Shown: one piece after another, positions 35,679 through 46,026 of the stretch
Position numbering within the stretch: position 1 is the stretch's first letter
How the letters are laid out: every line of letters begins with the position of its first letter
Origin: Brevibacillus sedimenti
GTDB lineage: Bacteria; Bacillota; Bacilli; Brevibacillales; Brevibacillaceae
Direction: 5' to 3'
Assembly: GCF_020923495.1 (NCBI RefSeq)
Contig: NZ_CP064048.1
Location: 2,497,501-2,561,500 of the forward strand
DNA: 64,000 nucleotides
Program-made: the position numbers and the translations under genes
The notes under the pieces: generated by a model
The model's database searches: none
What the model saw: only the letters and a program-made list of their open reading frames with translations
Told to the model about the DNA's origin: nothing

Positions 35679-36724
35679 ATGCCGCTGCTTTCGGCCATCC
35701 GGGAGATCAGACAGAAGCAGTTTGCGCCGGTGTATGTTCTGTACGGCCCGGAGTCCTTTCTCGCCGAAGAGTTTCTCGCGGCGGCCCGCCGGGAGATGAT
35801 TGACCCGGCCTTCGCCGATTTGAACCTGAGCGTGTACGACTGCACGGAAACACCGCTCGCCGAGATCGTCCAGGATGCGGAGACGCTGCCGTTTCTGGGG
35901 GAACATCGCCTGGTGATTGCCCGGCAGGCGTACTTTTTGACCGGCAGCAAGCCGGCGACGAAGGTAGAGAGCGATCCCGACGCACTGCTTGCCTATCTGG
36001 AGCAGCCGCCGACCTACACTTCGCTCGTGCTGCATACGGAGGCGGACAAGCTGGACGAGCGAAAAAAACTGGTCAAGATCCTTCACCAAAAGGCCAAAGT
36101 GATACCGTTTCAGCCGCTGCGAGACGCCGATCTGTACGCGTGGGTGGAGCGTCAGGCGGAGAAGTACCACGCTGTCATTGAGCGGCCGCAGGCAGTGAAG
36201 CTGGTGGAGCGCGCAGGAGGCGACCTGCGCCTGCTGGACAAAGAGCTGGAAAAGATGGCGTTGTTTGTGGGGGGAGCGGAGCGGTCATCACGGATGAGGT
36301 GATCGAAACGCTGGCCTCGCGCACGCTGGAACAAGACGTGTTTGCCCTGATTGAGCATACCGCCGCAGGCAGGCTGGACAAAGGCCTGCGGATGCTGTAC
36401 GACTGTCTGAAAACGGGCGAAGAACCAATTCGCCTCGTGGCGCTGCTGGCCAGGCAGTTCCGCTTGCTGCTGCACGTGCGGCAGTGGGCGCCGCGGGGGT
36501 ATTCGCAGCAGCAGTTGGCCGGCATGCTGAAAGTGCATCCGTACGCGGTAAAAAAAGCGATGGAACAAGCGCGTCATTTTTCCGAAGCGGCGCTGCGAAG
36601 GCTGTTGGCCGTATTGGCCGAGGAAGACTACCGGATGAAGTCCGGACAGGTGGACAAGCGGCTGGCCCTGGAACTGTTCATGACGCGCGTCTACGAGGAA
36701 CGGACCAAAGCAAAAAACCCGTGA
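35679..36724 (+). CDS. holA: DNA polymerase III delta subunit, reading frame interrupted by a frameshift
   Basis: Start ATG 35679 with AGGAGGAG. The first part (FAPVYVLYGPESFLAEEF..., clamp-loader fold) is open to a stop at 36302; the C-terminal part (VITDEVIETLASRTLEQDV... to MTRVYEERTK) continues in the next frame to 36724. The break falls at GTGGGGGG, a run of six G at 36269-36274. One additional G gives VGGSGAVITDEV and a 348-aa protein of normal HolA length. HolA loads the beta clamp and is essential, so a sequencing/assembly error or ribosomal/transcriptional slippage is more likely than true loss. B. subtilis equivalent: yqeN. Confidence 0.85.
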
Positions 36725-36745
36725 ACCAGGTGTTCGCGGGTTTTT
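36712..36745. terminator. bidirectional terminator between holA and rpsT
   Basis: AAAAACCCGTGAAC (36713-36726) pairs with GTTCGCGGGTTTTT (36732-36745); one G-T pair. The holA stop codon lies inside the stem. Serves convergent holA and rpsT. Confidence 0.85.
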
Positions 36746-36763
36746 CTGATGTACCGATTACTC

Positions 36764-37039
36764 TTACGCTACCGGAGCGGTCAGAGCGTTGAACTTTTTC
36801 ATCAAGCGGGACTTTTGACGGTTTGCTGCGTTTTTATGAATGAGACCTTTCGTAGCGGCCTTGTCCAGCTTTTTCACAGCCACCAGAAGAGTGGATTTCG
36901 CCAGTTCGACATCGGAAGCAGCGACCGCTTTCTCAAAGTTCTTCATTGCAGTACGCAGGTCGGACTTTTGAGAAGCGCGTTGTGCGCGGCGCTTTTCGAT
37001 TTGTTTGGTGCGCTTGATCGCGGATTTAATGTTTGGCAT
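36764..37039 (-). CDS. rpsT: 30S ribosomal protein S20
   Basis: 91 aa from ATG 37039 with GGAGGTG. Typical S20: [20 protein letters not shown], a Lys/Arg-rich helical bundle protein binding 16S rRNA, ending [14 protein letters not shown]. On the opposite strand between holA and gpr, as in Bacillus genomes. Confidence 0.97.
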   Translation of the reverse strand: MPNIKSAIKRTKQIEKRRAQRASQKSDLRTAMKNFEKAVAASDVELAKSTLLVAVKKLDKAATKGLIHKNAANRQKSRLMKKFNALTAPVA

Positions 37040-37196
37040 GTGTGTCACCTCCTTAGACGACCATAGGCATGCAGGAAATACAACAAAACTTATTCTAGCA
37101 CGCAGACTTGCCATTTGCAAGAAAGGATTCGGAATAAAAAACGGGGTTTCAAGCAACCTAACAGCAGGAACAAAATGGAGAAGGGAGCAAGTACAG

Positions 37197-38297
37197 ATGG
37201 AGCACAATCTCGATTTGTCCGGTTATTCCATCCGGACCGACCTGGCCCTCGAAGCACATGAACTGGCCCAGCAGCAGCAAGGCGGCCAGATCCCCGGTGT
37301 CAGGATCGAGACGGACGATTCGGAAGAGGGGATCAAGGTAACGCGCCTGGCTGTGGAAAACGAGGAAGCGGGCAGGCAGATTGGCAAGCTGCCTGGCCAC
37401 TACATCACCATCGAAGTGCCGAAGCTGCGCAACAACGACACGGCCGTCGAAGAACGGGTAGCCCAGCGGTTCGCCCGTGAATTTGCCCGGTTTCTCAGCG
37501 AACTGGGAATTACGGAAGAAAAGAAGGCGCTCGTCGTCGGCCTCGGCAACTGGAATGTGACGCCGGACGCGCTGGGACCGATGGTGGTGGAAAACCTGCT
37601 CGTCACCCGTCATTTGTTTACGCTCGCTCCCGAGACTGTGGAAGACGGGTACCGCGAAGTGAGCGCCCTCTCGCCGGGGGTGCTGGGGATCACCGGCATC
37701 GAGACGAGCGAGATTATCTTTGGGGTGGTGGAAAAGAGCAAACCCGACTTCGTCATCTGCGTCGACGCGCTGGCCTCCCGTGCGCTGCACCGTGTCAACA
37801 CCACGATCCAGATTTCTGATACGGGAATTCATCCCGGCTCCGGCGTCGGCAACAAGCGGAAGGCAATTGACGAAAAGACGTTGGGCATTCCGGTGATCGC
37901 GATCGGCGTGCCGACGGTCGTGTTTGCCTCCACGATTGTCAACGACGCCATCACCTATCTGCTCGGCCACTTCGGCCAGTCAATGAAGGAGAGCAACCGG
38001 CCCGCCAACAAGCTGGCGATGAGCAGTCTGCCGGAGCGGAAAGAGCCGTATACGGAAGATGATCTGCCCGACATGGAGGCGCGCAAGACGTTTCTGGGCC
38101 TGGTGGGGTCGCTGCCCGAGGAGGAAAAACGGCAGCTCATTCACGAGGTGCTGCGGCCGCTGGGACAAGACCTGGTGGTGACACCCAAGGAAGTGGACGA
38201 CTTTATCGAAGGGGTGGCCAACGTGCTCGCTACCGGGTTGAACCAGGCGCTGCACCGTGCCGTCAACAGTAAGAACAGCGCGGCCTACACCCACTGA
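37197..38297 (+). CDS. gpr: spore germination protease GPR
   Basis: 366 aa from ATG 37197 with AAGGGAG. Made as a zymogen in the forespore; the pro-sequence cleavage region [13 protein letters not shown] resembles the cleavage site in small acid-soluble spore proteins, its substrates. Core motifs [16 protein letters not shown] and CVDALASR, and [10 protein letters not shown], are GPR signatures. Degrades SASPs at germination. Followed by spoIIP as in B. subtilis. Confidence 0.95.
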   Translation: MEHNLDLSGYSIRTDLALEAHELAQQQQGGQIPGVRIETDDSEEGIKVTRLAVENEEAGRQIGKLPGHYITIEVPKLRNNDTAVEERVAQRFAREFARFLSELGITEEKKALVVGLGNWNVTPDALGPMVVENLLVTRHLFTLAPETVEDGYREVSALSPGVLGITGIETSEIIFGVVEKSKPDFVICVDALASRALHRVNTTIQISDTGIHPGSGVGNKRKAIDEKTLGIPVIAIGVPTVVFASTIVNDAITYLLGHFGQSMKESNRPANKLAMSSLPERKEPYTEDDLPDMEARKTFLGLVGSLPEEEKRQLIHEVLRPLGQDLVVTPKEVDDFIEGVANVLATGLNQALHRAVNSKNSAAYTH

Positions 38298-38312
38298 TGG
38301 CTGCCGTCCTGG

Positions 38313-38352
38313 CCGTCTGCCGGTGAGCGCTCCTCACTGACACCGCAGACGG
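38313..38352 (+). terminator. possible terminator after gpr
   Basis: CCGTCTGC (38313-38320) pairs with GCAGACGG (38345-38352), with an inner GTGAG/CTCAC hairpin; followed by AAAAAC rather than T, so termination is uncertain. Confidence 0.3.
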
Positions 38353-38484
38353 AAAAACTAGCGGTGAGAGAAAAGGTAGAAAAGGGTTCTATCGTCTCTA
38401 TGACGCTCATAGGCTAAAGCATAGACAAGCGTTCGGCGATTGCTAAGTCCGCTGTCAATGCAAACAGCATGAGGAGGGAGACAG

Positions 38485-39666
38485 ATGGCAACCCTGATTC
38501 AGCGCCAATTTGTCGCGCTTTCCATTATCACGGCCTTCCTGTTCATCGTCACCAGTGTGATGGCGATGCACGGCAACCGCGTCATGATCGCCTCGTCGGC
38601 TGTGCAGCAGGCGGCGACCCGCGTGTCCAGCCTGGCTTTGCTCACATGGATGGGACAGGAGATTCCCACGCTGACACAGACGGTACAGGCCTCTACAGAG
38701 CGAGGCGTCAACAGCATATCCGGTTTTTTGTTTCAGGTGGCCACCGGCATCCAGCCTGGTGACCTGCGCAGCCTGCTGGGAAGGGAGCTGCCCGGCATGC
38801 TGACAGCGGATGACGCCCGCTTTGTCGTCGCCGGCAGGGACTCCACGCTGGCCGACCTGTACGTGGAATACCCCGCCTATCCGCATCAGGTGAACGATGC
38901 GGCGCCGTCTGGCAATACCGGTGAAACGGCAGCAAACGATGCACAGCCGAAGCCGGAGGAGAACAAGGCGGCACCGCAGCCCAACCCGACCACCGGCGGC
39001 AGGAAAATTGTCTACGTCTACAGCACCCACAACCGCGAGTCCTGGTACAGTGAAACAAAGCCCGTCGGGACATCGGTGGACCACCCTAAGCGCAACATCT
39101 CGCTGGTCAGCAAGCGGCTGGCGGAAGCGCTGAACGAACGAGGCATCGGCACGGAGTACAATGAGGAAGACATCTACCAAAAGCTGTTGGACAAAAAATT
39201 GGACTACGCCCTCTCCTACGCCGAATCGCTGCGGGCGGTCAAGGCGGCGACGCAGCGGAACCGGGAGCTGTATTACTTCTTTGACCTGCACCGCGACACT
39301 GCGCCGCGCAGCAAAACCACCGTCACCATCAACGGTAAGACCTATGCCCGCGTCTTGATGATCATCGGGAAGCGAAACAAAAACTACGAGAAAAACGAGC
39401 AGTTTGCCACCGAACTGCACCACCTGATGGAAAAGATGTATCCCGGCCTGTCCCGCGGCGTCATGGAAAAAGGGGCGAAAACCGACCATGGCGAGTATAA
39501 CCAGTCCATCTCACCGGGAAGCCTTTTAATGGAAATCGGCGGAACCAGCAATACGCTGCAGGAGTCGTTGAACACGGCGGAAGCGCTGGCAGACGTGTTC
39601 GCCGAATACTACTGGCAGGCGGAAAAGGTGGGCAAACCGTTGACCAGCGAGCCTGCCAAGAGGTGA
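38485..39666 (+). CDS. spoIIP: stage II sporulation protein P (peptidoglycan amidase/endopeptidase)
   Basis: 393 aa with GGAGGGAG. N-terminal membrane anchor (about 12-30), a variable Pro/Asn-rich stalk (about 140-170), then the amidase domain with probable zinc/catalytic residues in YSTHNRESW, DLHRDTAPR and SLLMEIGG. With SpoIID and SpoIIM it dissolves septal peptidoglycan so the mother-cell membrane can engulf the forespore. Confidence 0.95.
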   Translation: MATLIQRQFVALSIITAFLFIVTSVMAMHGNRVMIASSAVQQAATRVSSLALLTWMGQEIPTLTQTVQASTERGVNSISGFLFQVATGIQPGDLRSLLGRELPGMLTADDARFVVAGRDSTLADLYVEYPAYPHQVNDAAPSGNTGETAANDAQPKPEENKAAPQPNPTTGGRKIVYVYSTHNRESWYSETKPVGTSVDHPKRNISLVSKRLAEALNERGIGTEYNEEDIYQKLLDKKLDYALSYAESLRAVKAATQRNRELYYFFDLHRDTAPRSKTTVTINGKTYARVLMIIGKRNKNYEKNEQFATELHHLMEKMYPGLSRGVMEKGAKTDHGEYNQSISPGSLLMEIGGTSNTLQESLNTAEALADVFAEYYWQAEKVGKPLTSEPAKR

Positions 39667-39672
39667 AGAGGC

Positions 39673-39981
39673 ATGAACGTGACGGTGAAGCTGGCGGGGA
39701 TGGTAGTGATCCTGTTGATCGGCGTGGCGTTGGGGCTGCAGACAGCAGAGCGCGGCATCCATAAGGTGAGCGGAACGCCGGAGCAGCAGCCGCAGACGTT
39801 TTACATCAAAAAGTTGGACAAGGGGCAGATGGAGATCGCGGTGATGGGTACACAGGTGCAGGCGGCGGCGCCGCGCGAGATGGTCAACTACGTGAGCAGC
39901 GCGGGCCAAACGCTGGGGCGGCTGGTGAAAGAAGGGACGAAGTCGGCCGTTGAGTGGGTGGCCAGGATTTTTGCCCCATGA
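39673..39981 (+). CDS. yqxA: YqxA family membrane-anchored protein
   Basis: 102 aa, six bases after spoIIP. One N-terminal hydrophobic segment (LAGMVVILLIGVALGLQTAE) that resembles the YqxA/DUF3679 family, always next to spoIIP. No known activity. Likely co-transcribed with spoIIP and probably expressed during sporulation. Confidence 0.85.
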   Translation: MNVTVKLAGMVVILLIGVALGLQTAERGIHKVSGTPEQQPQTFYIKKLDKGQMEIAVMGTQVQAAAPREMVNYVSSAGQTLGRLVKEGTKSAVEWVARIFAP

Positions 39982-40031
39982 GCGGTCGTTTATAGACAAA
40001 TCAATGCAGGCAAACAGTCAGGTATTAATCA

Positions 40032-40056
40032 GGCCCGCTGCACATGCGGGTCTTTC
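40032..40056 (+). terminator. terminator of spoIIP-yqxA
   Basis: GGCCCGC (40032-40038), loop TGCACAT, GCGGGTC (40046-40052), TTTCT. Confidence 0.65.
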
Positions 40057-40217
40057 TCGTTCGTTCGTATTGGTTCGCACAGGAGAATATTTTGTTTGTT
40101 TAGTCAAGTTATAATTATGTGAATTTAATACGTTGCCAAAAAATTGGATTAATGGCATAATTGATCACAGTTAGGCGTCTTGTCCTATGGAATATATCGG
40201 TAAGAGAGGTGCACGGC

Positions 40218-41186
40218 GTGTCACAGCCTTTGCTTGAGATCGAAAACCTGCAGACGCACTTTTTCACGGACCGCGGACAAATCCCGGCCGTCGACGGCGT
40301 TTCCATCAAGGTAAACAAAGGAGAAGTGGTCGGCATTGTCGGCGAATCCGGGTGCGGGAAAAGTGTGACCTCGCTTTCCGTGATGAGACTGGTCCCCAAT
40401 CCTCCTGGCAAGATTGTCGGCGGCTCCATCCGGTTTAAGGGGGAAGAGCTGGTCACAGCCAGCGAAAAGCGCATGAGGGAGCTGCGCGGCAATGAGATTG
40501 CGATGATCTTTCAGGAGCCGATGACCTCGCTCAATCCCGTTTTCACGATCGGCAACCAGATTGGGGAAGTGATTCGAATACATACCAACGCGACGAAAAA
40601 AGAGGCCAGGCAGCGCTCGATTGACATGTTGAAAAAAGTGGGCATCCCGCGCGCGGAAGCGATCGTGGACGAATACCCGCACCAATTGTCCGGCGGCATG
40701 AGGCAGCGGGTCATGATTGCCATGGCGATGGCCTGCAATCCCCAGCTGTTGATTGCGGACGAACCGACGACGGCGCTGGACGTGACGATTCAGGCGCAGA
40801 TTCTCGATCTGATGCGGCAGCTCAATCGCGAGTCGGAAACGGCGATTATGATGATCACCCACGACCTCGGGGTGGTTGCGGAGATGTGTGACCGCGTTGT
40901 CGTGATGTACGCGGGCAACGTGGTGGAGGAAGGCGACGTCCGCTCCATCCTGAAAGAGCCAAAACACCCGTACACGGTCGGGCTGCTTAATTCCCTGCCC
41001 AAACTGGCGGGGGAGCGGAAGCGGCTGTACTCCATCCCCGGCAACGTGCCCATCCCCGGATCGCTCACCGTAGGCTGCCGATTTGCCCCGCGCTGCGAGC
41101 ACGCGACCGACAGGTGCAGGGCAGAGATGCCGGAACTGAAAGCGGCAGGACCGAATCGACGCACTCGCTGTTGGCTGTACGATTAA
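40218..41186 (+). CDS. appD: oligopeptide ABC transporter ATP-binding protein (AppD/OppD type)
   Basis: 322 aa from GTG 40218 with GAGGTG. Walker A GESGCGKS, signature LSGGMRQRVMIAMA, Walker B LLIADEPTTALD, switch His in MMITHDLGVVAEM. The C-terminal extension has the FAPRCEHATDRC motif (Cys-rich, Fe-S-like in some relatives) of peptide-importer ATPases. First gene of a five-gene unit in the order D-F-A-B-C, which matches the B. subtilis app operon rather than opp (A-B-C-D-F) or dpp. Symbol is by order and similarity. Confidence 0.9.
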   Translation: MSQPLLEIENLQTHFFTDRGQIPAVDGVSIKVNKGEVVGIVGESGCGKSVTSLSVMRLVPNPPGKIVGGSIRFKGEELVTASEKRMRELRGNEIAMIFQEPMTSLNPVFTIGNQIGEVIRIHTNATKKEARQRSIDMLKKVGIPRAEAIVDEYPHQLSGGMRQRVMIAMAMACNPQLLIADEPTTALDVTIQAQILDLMRQLNRESETAIMMITHDLGVVAEMCDRVVVMYAGNVVEEGDVRSILKEPKHPYTVGLLNSLPKLAGERKRLYSIPGNVPIPGSLTVGCRFAPRCEHATDRCRAEMPELKAAGPNRRTRCWLYD

Positions 41187-41204
41187 CCCGAAAGGAGCAT
41201 GCAG

Positions 41205-42176
41205 GTGGCTGAAGATCTGCTGATTGTCAAGAATCTGAAAAAATACTACTCCATCACAGGCGGCGTTTTCGGGAAAGAGGTTGGCGTAGTCAAGGCGGTG
41301 GACGACGTATCGTTCACGGTCAAGCGGGGGGAGACGCTCGGCCTGGTGGGCGAGAGCGGCTGCGGCAAGTCGACGACCGGACGCTCTCTGCTGCGGCTGA
41401 TCGAACCGACCGCCGGAGAAGTGATATTTGACGGCGTCAATGTCACCGCGCTCACAGCGGACGAGATGCGCAGGATGCGCCGCCACATGCAGATTGTCTT
41501 TCAGGATCCGTTCGCCTCTCTCAATCCTCGTCACAATATTGAAAAGATTTTGGAAGAACCGCTCGTGGTGCACGGCATCGGCACGCCAGACGAACGGAAA
41601 AAGCGGGTGCGGGAGATGCTGGAAGTGGTCGGTTTGAGCAGCGCCCACGCACAGCGCTATCCGCACCAGTTCAGCGGCGGCCAGCGGCAGCGGATCGGCA
41701 TCGCCCGGGCCCTGATGCTCAACCCCAAACTGATCGTGGCAGACGAACCGGTGTCGGCGCTGGACGTATCCATCCAGTCGCAGGTGCTCAACCTGATGCA
41801 GGATCTGCAGCAGGAATTGGGGCTCACCTACCTGTTCATCGCCCACGATCTGAGCGTCGTACGCCACATCAGCGACCGCGTCGGCGTGATGTACCTGGGG
41901 CGACTGGTGGAACTGGCCGACAGCGAAACGCTGTACGACCAGCCGTTGCACCCGTACACGCGCGCGCTGCTGTCAGCCGTGCCGTCGCCTGATCCGGATG
42001 CCGTGCGGGAACGGATCATCCTGCAGGGAGATGTGCCCAGCCCGGCCAATCCGCCCGGCGGATGCACATTTCACACCCGCTGTCCCCATGTGACCGAAGA
42101 ATGCCGCAGCGTGCGTCCCGCATTTCAGGACGTTGGCGGCGGCCATTTCATCGCCTGTCATTTGTACAAGACGTGA
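41205..42176 (+). CDS. appF: oligopeptide ABC transporter ATP-binding protein (AppF/OppF type)
   Basis: 323 aa. GTG 41205 is preferred: AAAGGAGC lies 7 bases upstream, whereas ATG 41199 is only one base away. Walker [10 protein letters not shown], signature [15 protein letters not shown], Walker [24 protein letters not shown] at the C-terminus. Second ATPase of the heterodimer. 18 bases after appD. Confidence 0.9.
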   Translation: MAEDLLIVKNLKKYYSITGGVFGKEVGVVKAVDDVSFTVKRGETLGLVGESGCGKSTTGRSLLRLIEPTAGEVIFDGVNVTALTADEMRRMRRHMQIVFQDPFASLNPRHNIEKILEEPLVVHGIGTPDERKKRVREMLEVVGLSSAHAQRYPHQFSGGQRQRIGIARALMLNPKLIVADEPVSALDVSIQSQVLNLMQDLQQELGLTYLFIAHDLSVVRHISDRVGVMYLGRLVELADSETLYDQPLHPYTRALLSAVPSPDPDAVRERIILQGDVPSPANPPGGCTFHTRCPHVTEECRSVRPAFQDVGGGHFIACHLYKT

Positions 42177-42331
42177 GTCACGAGGGGACCGGGGAGGAGC
42201 GAAAAGCACCCGCACGGTCGGGAGCAACGCTGCCTGTTCCCAGGCAAAGGGGGGATGCGGAAAAACGGTGACGGTCCAAATCTTTCGAATAATGGCGTGA
42301 AGAAAAACGGAGGAAAAGGGGGCACTCATCC

Positions 42332-43981
42332 ATGAAGAAGAACGTGCTTACTGCTGCAATGGCCAGCCTGTTGGCGCTCTCCATGGCGCTGGCAGGATGC
42401 AGCGGCTCGCAAACGGCTCAGCAGCCGGCTGACCAATCGGGGCAACAACCGGCGCAGACGGCGACGGAACCGGCCAACAACGGTCCCAAGCAGTTGATCA
42501 TCGGCCGCGGCGCTGATACGAAAAGCCTTGATCCCATCCGGGAGACCGACGGTGAAACCTTTAAGGTGACGGAAAACATATACGAAACGCTGGTCAGCTA
42601 TGAAGACACCAGCACCAAGGTCATTCCCGGATTGGCGGAGAGCTGGGAGATTTCACCGGACGGCTTGACCTACACCTTCAAGCTCCGCCAGGGCGTGAAA
42701 TTCCACGACGGCACCGATTTCAACGCCGAAGCGGTCAAGTTCAACTTTGACCGCTGGATGGACAAGAGCAACAAGTACCACAACCCCGAGGGCTACCCGT
42801 ACTACAACGACATGTTCGGCGGCTACAAAGGCGACAAGGATCACGTAATCAAGGAAGTCAAGGTGGTCGATCCGTACACCGTGCAGTTCGTGCTGAACCG
42901 GACAATGGCGCCGTTCCTGGCCAACCTGGGCATGTCGCCGTTTGCGATTGCGTCTCCGAAAGCGATCGAAAGCGGAACGCTCGGGGAGAAGCCGGTCGGT
43001 ACGGGACCGTTCAAGTTCGTGGAATGGGTTCGCAACGACACCATCACGCTGGAGAAAAACCCCGACTACTGGAACAAGGGGCTGCCCAAGCTGGACAAGG
43101 TCGTCTTTAAAGTCATTCCGGAAAACACGGCGCGCCTGACCGCGCTTGCCTCCGGCGAAATCGACCTGATGGACGGTCTCAATCCGGACGATGCAGAGAG
43201 CGTGAAGGAGAACGAGGACCTGCAGTTGATCCTGCGCCCGTCGATGAACGTCGGCTATTTGGCGTTCAACACGGAGAAGAAGCCGTTTGACAATCCGAAA
43301 GTGCGTCAAGCCATCGGCTACGCCATCAACAAGCCGGAACTGGTCCAAGCGTTCTACAGCGGCCTGGGTGAACCGGCAACCAACCCGATGCCGCCCAGCC
43401 TCTGGGGTTACAACGACCAGATCAAGGACCGCGAGTACAACCTGGAAAAGGCCAAGCAGCTGCTGGCGGAGGCAGGCTATCCCAATGGCTTCAAGGTCAA
43501 GTTCTGGGCGATGCCGGTGCCGCGTCCGTACATCCCCGACGGCAAGAAGATTGCCGAGGCCATTCAGCAGGATCTGAAAAAGATCGGCATCGAGACGGAA
43601 ATTGTCACGATGGAGTGGGCCACCTATCTGGAAAAAACGCGGAAAGGCGAGCACGACATGTGCCTGCTCGGGTGGACTGGCGACAACGGCGACCCGGACA
43701 ACTTCCTGTATACACTGCTTGACAAAAACACGATCAACGGCAACAACATTTCCCGCTACAGCAATGAGGAAGTCCACCAACTGCTGCTGAAAGCGCAGTC
43801 CTTGCCCGATCAAGCGGAGCGGGAAGCCCTGTACAAGAAAGCCCAGGAGATCATTTTCAACGACGCGCCGCTGATCCCGCTGGTGCACTCCACTCCGCCG
43901 CTCGCCGCGAAGAAGAGCGTCACGGGCTATCAGCCTCATCCCAAAGGCAGCGAAAGCGTAGAAAAGGTAGACATCCAATAA
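42332..43981 (+). CDS. appA: oligopeptide ABC transporter substrate-binding lipoprotein (AppA type)
   Basis: 549 aa. Lipoprotein signal with lipobox ALAGC (Cys23). Family 5 binding-protein segments EISPDGLTYTFKLRQGVKFHD and DPDNFLYTLLDK. The two family 5 proteins of the window are not close copies. 155 bases separate it from appF with no terminator visible, so it may have an internal promoter. Captures peptides outside the membrane. Confidence 0.92.
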   Translation: MKKNVLTAAMASLLALSMALAGCSGSQTAQQPADQSGQQPAQTATEPANNGPKQLIIGRGADTKSLDPIRETDGETFKVTENIYETLVSYEDTSTKVIPGLAESWEISPDGLTYTFKLRQGVKFHDGTDFNAEAVKFNFDRWMDKSNKYHNPEGYPYYNDMFGGYKGDKDHVIKEVKVVDPYTVQFVLNRTMAPFLANLGMSPFAIASPKAIESGTLGEKPVGTGPFKFVEWVRNDTITLEKNPDYWNKGLPKLDKVVFKVIPENTARLTALASGEIDLMDGLNPDDAESVKENEDLQLILRPSMNVGYLAFNTEKKPFDNPKVRQAIGYAINKPELVQAFYSGLGEPATNPMPPSLWGYNDQIKDREYNLEKAKQLLAEAGYPNGFKVKFWAMPVPRPYIPDGKKIAEAIQQDLKKIGIETEIVTMEWATYLEKTRKGEHDMCLLGWTGDNGDPDNFLYTLLDKNTINGNNISRYSNEEVHQLLLKAQSLPDQAEREALYKKAQEIIFNDAPLIPLVHSTPPLAAKKSVTGYQPHPKGSESVEKVDIQ

Positions 43982-44059
43982 GGAAGACGGCAACAAAGGG
44001 TAAGAGGAACCCTTCTTCTTACCCTTCTCTCATGTGCAAAACGCGAGGAAAGCGAGGAG

Positions 44060-45070
44060 ATGGCCTTGCTGTCATACACGATTCGTAGATTGTTGATGCT
44101 GATTCCCGTGCTCCTTGGCATGTCGCTGATTGTATTTGCCATCATTCGCGCCATCCCCGGCGATCCGGCGCTGACCATTTTGGGAGAAAAGGCAAGTGCC
44201 AAAGCTCTGGAGGATCTGCGGCAGCAGCTCGGGCTGAACAATCCCTGGTACGTGCAGTACTTCCACTACCTGTGGGACGTTCTCAGGGGAGACCTGGGCG
44301 TATCCTTGCACACCAAGGCTCCCATCGCGAAGGAATTGGGGCCGTACCTGGCTGCCACCATTGAATTGACGCTGGTCAGCATGATATTTGCCGTTTTCAT
44401 CGGCGTAAATGCCGGAATCATTTCGGCCTGGAAGCAAAACTCGTGGTTTGACTACATCTGCATGCTGGTTGCGTTGATCGGCGTATCCATGCCCGTATTC
44501 TGGCTGGGGTTGATGGAGCAGTGGCTGTTTGCCCAGGAGTTGAAGTGGCTGCCTTCCATTGGACGCGACAATCCGCGTGATCCCGTAACGGCGATTACGC
44601 ATTTCTATATCATTGATGCGATGCTGGCCGGTCGTTGGGACCATCTCCGCGACGTGATCGAGCACCTGATTTTGCCGAGCATCGCGCTGGGGACCATCCC
44701 GATGGCGATCATCGCCCGCATCACCCGTTCCAGCATGCTGGAAGTGATGCGCTCCGACTATATTCGGACGGCACGTGCCAAGGGGCTGGGACAGTTTTTC
44801 GTGGTGTACAAGCACGCCTTGAAAAATGCGCTGATTCCCGTCCTGACCATCGTCGGGCTGCAGACAGGGCTGTTGATCGGCGGAGCCGTCCTGACCGAGA
44901 CGATTTTTGGCTGGCCCGGCGTTGGCCGATACATTTTTACGGCGATTGGAAACCGCGATTATCCCGTCATTCAATCAAGCATTCTCGTCATCGCTACGAT
45001 TTTTGTCCTGATCAACCTGTTGGTCGACCTCCTCTACGCCTATGTCGATCCGCGCATTAAATACCGCTAA
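44060..45070 (+). CDS. appB: oligopeptide ABC transporter permease (AppB type)
   Basis: 336 aa, six predicted helices. N-terminal RRLLMLIPVLLGMSLIVFAIIRAIPGDPA is the OppB family signature region; the EAA loop that contacts the ATPase is YIRTARAKGLGQFFVVYKHALKNA. Forms the channel with AppC. Confidence 0.92.
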   Translation: MALLSYTIRRLLMLIPVLLGMSLIVFAIIRAIPGDPALTILGEKASAKALEDLRQQLGLNNPWYVQYFHYLWDVLRGDLGVSLHTKAPIAKELGPYLAATIELTLVSMIFAVFIGVNAGIISAWKQNSWFDYICMLVALIGVSMPVFWLGLMEQWLFAQELKWLPSIGRDNPRDPVTAITHFYIIDAMLAGRWDHLRDVIEHLILPSIALGTIPMAIIARITRSSMLEVMRSDYIRTARAKGLGQFFVVYKHALKNALIPVLTIVGLQTGLLIGGAVLTETIFGWPGVGRYIFTAIGNRDYPVIQSSILVIATIFVLINLLVDLLYAYVDPRIKYR

Positions 45071-45082
45071 GGAGGACGTCTT

Positions 45083-45976
45083 ATGGCAGAAACCCATGTG
45101 GAAACGCTACGCGTGCAGCAAACCGACGAGCCGGTCTCGTCCCCTTGGCGCGACGCCTGGCGGACGCTCCGCAAAAACAAGCTGGCCATCGTCGGCTTCA
45201 TCATCATTTTCGTGTTTGTCCTGCTGGCCCTGTTGGCTCCATACATTACCCCCTACGAATACGACAAGGGAGAGTTGATCAACAAGAACAAGCCGCCGTC
45301 GGCCGAGCACTGGTTTGGAACTGACTACAACGGGCGCGACGTGTTCACCCGGGTGATTTACGGGGCGCAAATCTCCCTGCGCGTCGGGCTGTTCTCCGTC
45401 ATCGGATCGGTAATCGTCGGCACGTTTCTCGGCCTGCTTGCCGGCTATTACGGCCGCTGGGTGGACATGATCATCTCCCGGCTGTTTGACATCATGCTGG
45501 CCTTCCCCAGTATTCTGCTCGCCATCGCGATTGTGGCGATGCTCGGACCATCGCTGGAGAACGCCCTGCTGGCGATCGCCATCGTCAACATTCCTACCTA
45601 CGGACGGCTGGTCCGTTCGCGCGTGTTAAGCCTGAAAGAGGAAGAGTTTGTCATGGCAGCGAAGGCGATCGGATCGAAAAACTCTCGGATTATCCTGCAT
45701 CACATCCTGCCGAACAGCCTGGCGCCGATCATCGTCACCGGCACGCTGGGCATTGCGACGGCAATTCTAGAAGCGGCTGCCCTGGGGTTCCTCGGACTGG
45801 GGGCGCAGCCGCCGCAGCCGGAGTGGGGGCTGATGCTGTCCGACTCACGCCAGTACATTCAAAAAGCGCCGTGGACCGTCATCTTCCCCGGCTTGTCCAT
45901 CATGCTGACGGTGCTCGGCTTCAACCTGATCGGCGACGGTCTGCGCGACGCGCTTGACCCGCGGATGAAACATTGA
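45083..45976 (+). CDS. appC: oligopeptide ABC transporter permease (AppC type)
   Basis: 297 aa. OppC N-terminal domain (WRTLRKNKLAIVGFIIIFVFV), FGTDYNGRDVFTRVIYGAQISL, EAA-like FVMAAKAIGSKNSRIILHHILPN. Twelve bases after appB with AAGGAGG. Last gene of the operon. Confidence 0.92.
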   Translation: MAETHVETLRVQQTDEPVSSPWRDAWRTLRKNKLAIVGFIIIFVFVLLALLAPYITPYEYDKGELINKNKPPSAEHWFGTDYNGRDVFTRVIYGAQISLRVGLFSVIGSVIVGTFLGLLAGYYGRWVDMIISRLFDIMLAFPSILLAIAIVAMLGPSLENALLAIAIVNIPTYGRLVRSRVLSLKEEEFVMAAKAIGSKNSRIILHHILPNSLAPIIVTGTLGIATAILEAAALGFLGLGAQPPQPEWGLMLSDSRQYIQKAPWTVIFPGLSIMLTVLGFNLIGDGLRDALDPRMKH

Positions 45977-45992
45977 AAACGCCATTCCGTCC

Positions 45993-46018
45993 GGCTGTCG
46001 AGGCTGCTCGGCAGCCTT
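45993..46018 (+). terminator. probable terminator of the app operon
   Basis: GGCTGTCGAG (45993-46002), loop GCTG, CTCGGCAGCC (46007-46016), perfect 10 bp with one G-T pair; only a short TTCCC follows. Confidence 0.5.
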
Positions 46019-46026
46019 CCCGTATA

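Noticed and set aside
38400-38440. Possible sigma-E site (CATAGACA) before spoIIP
   Set aside because: No -35 of the right sequence and spacing; sporulation control is likely but not demonstrable from this stretch.
40092-40115. TTGTTT ... TATAAT upstream of the app operon as a promoter
   Set aside because: A 12-base spacer; the region is A+T-rich and offers several chance hexamers, so no site is called.
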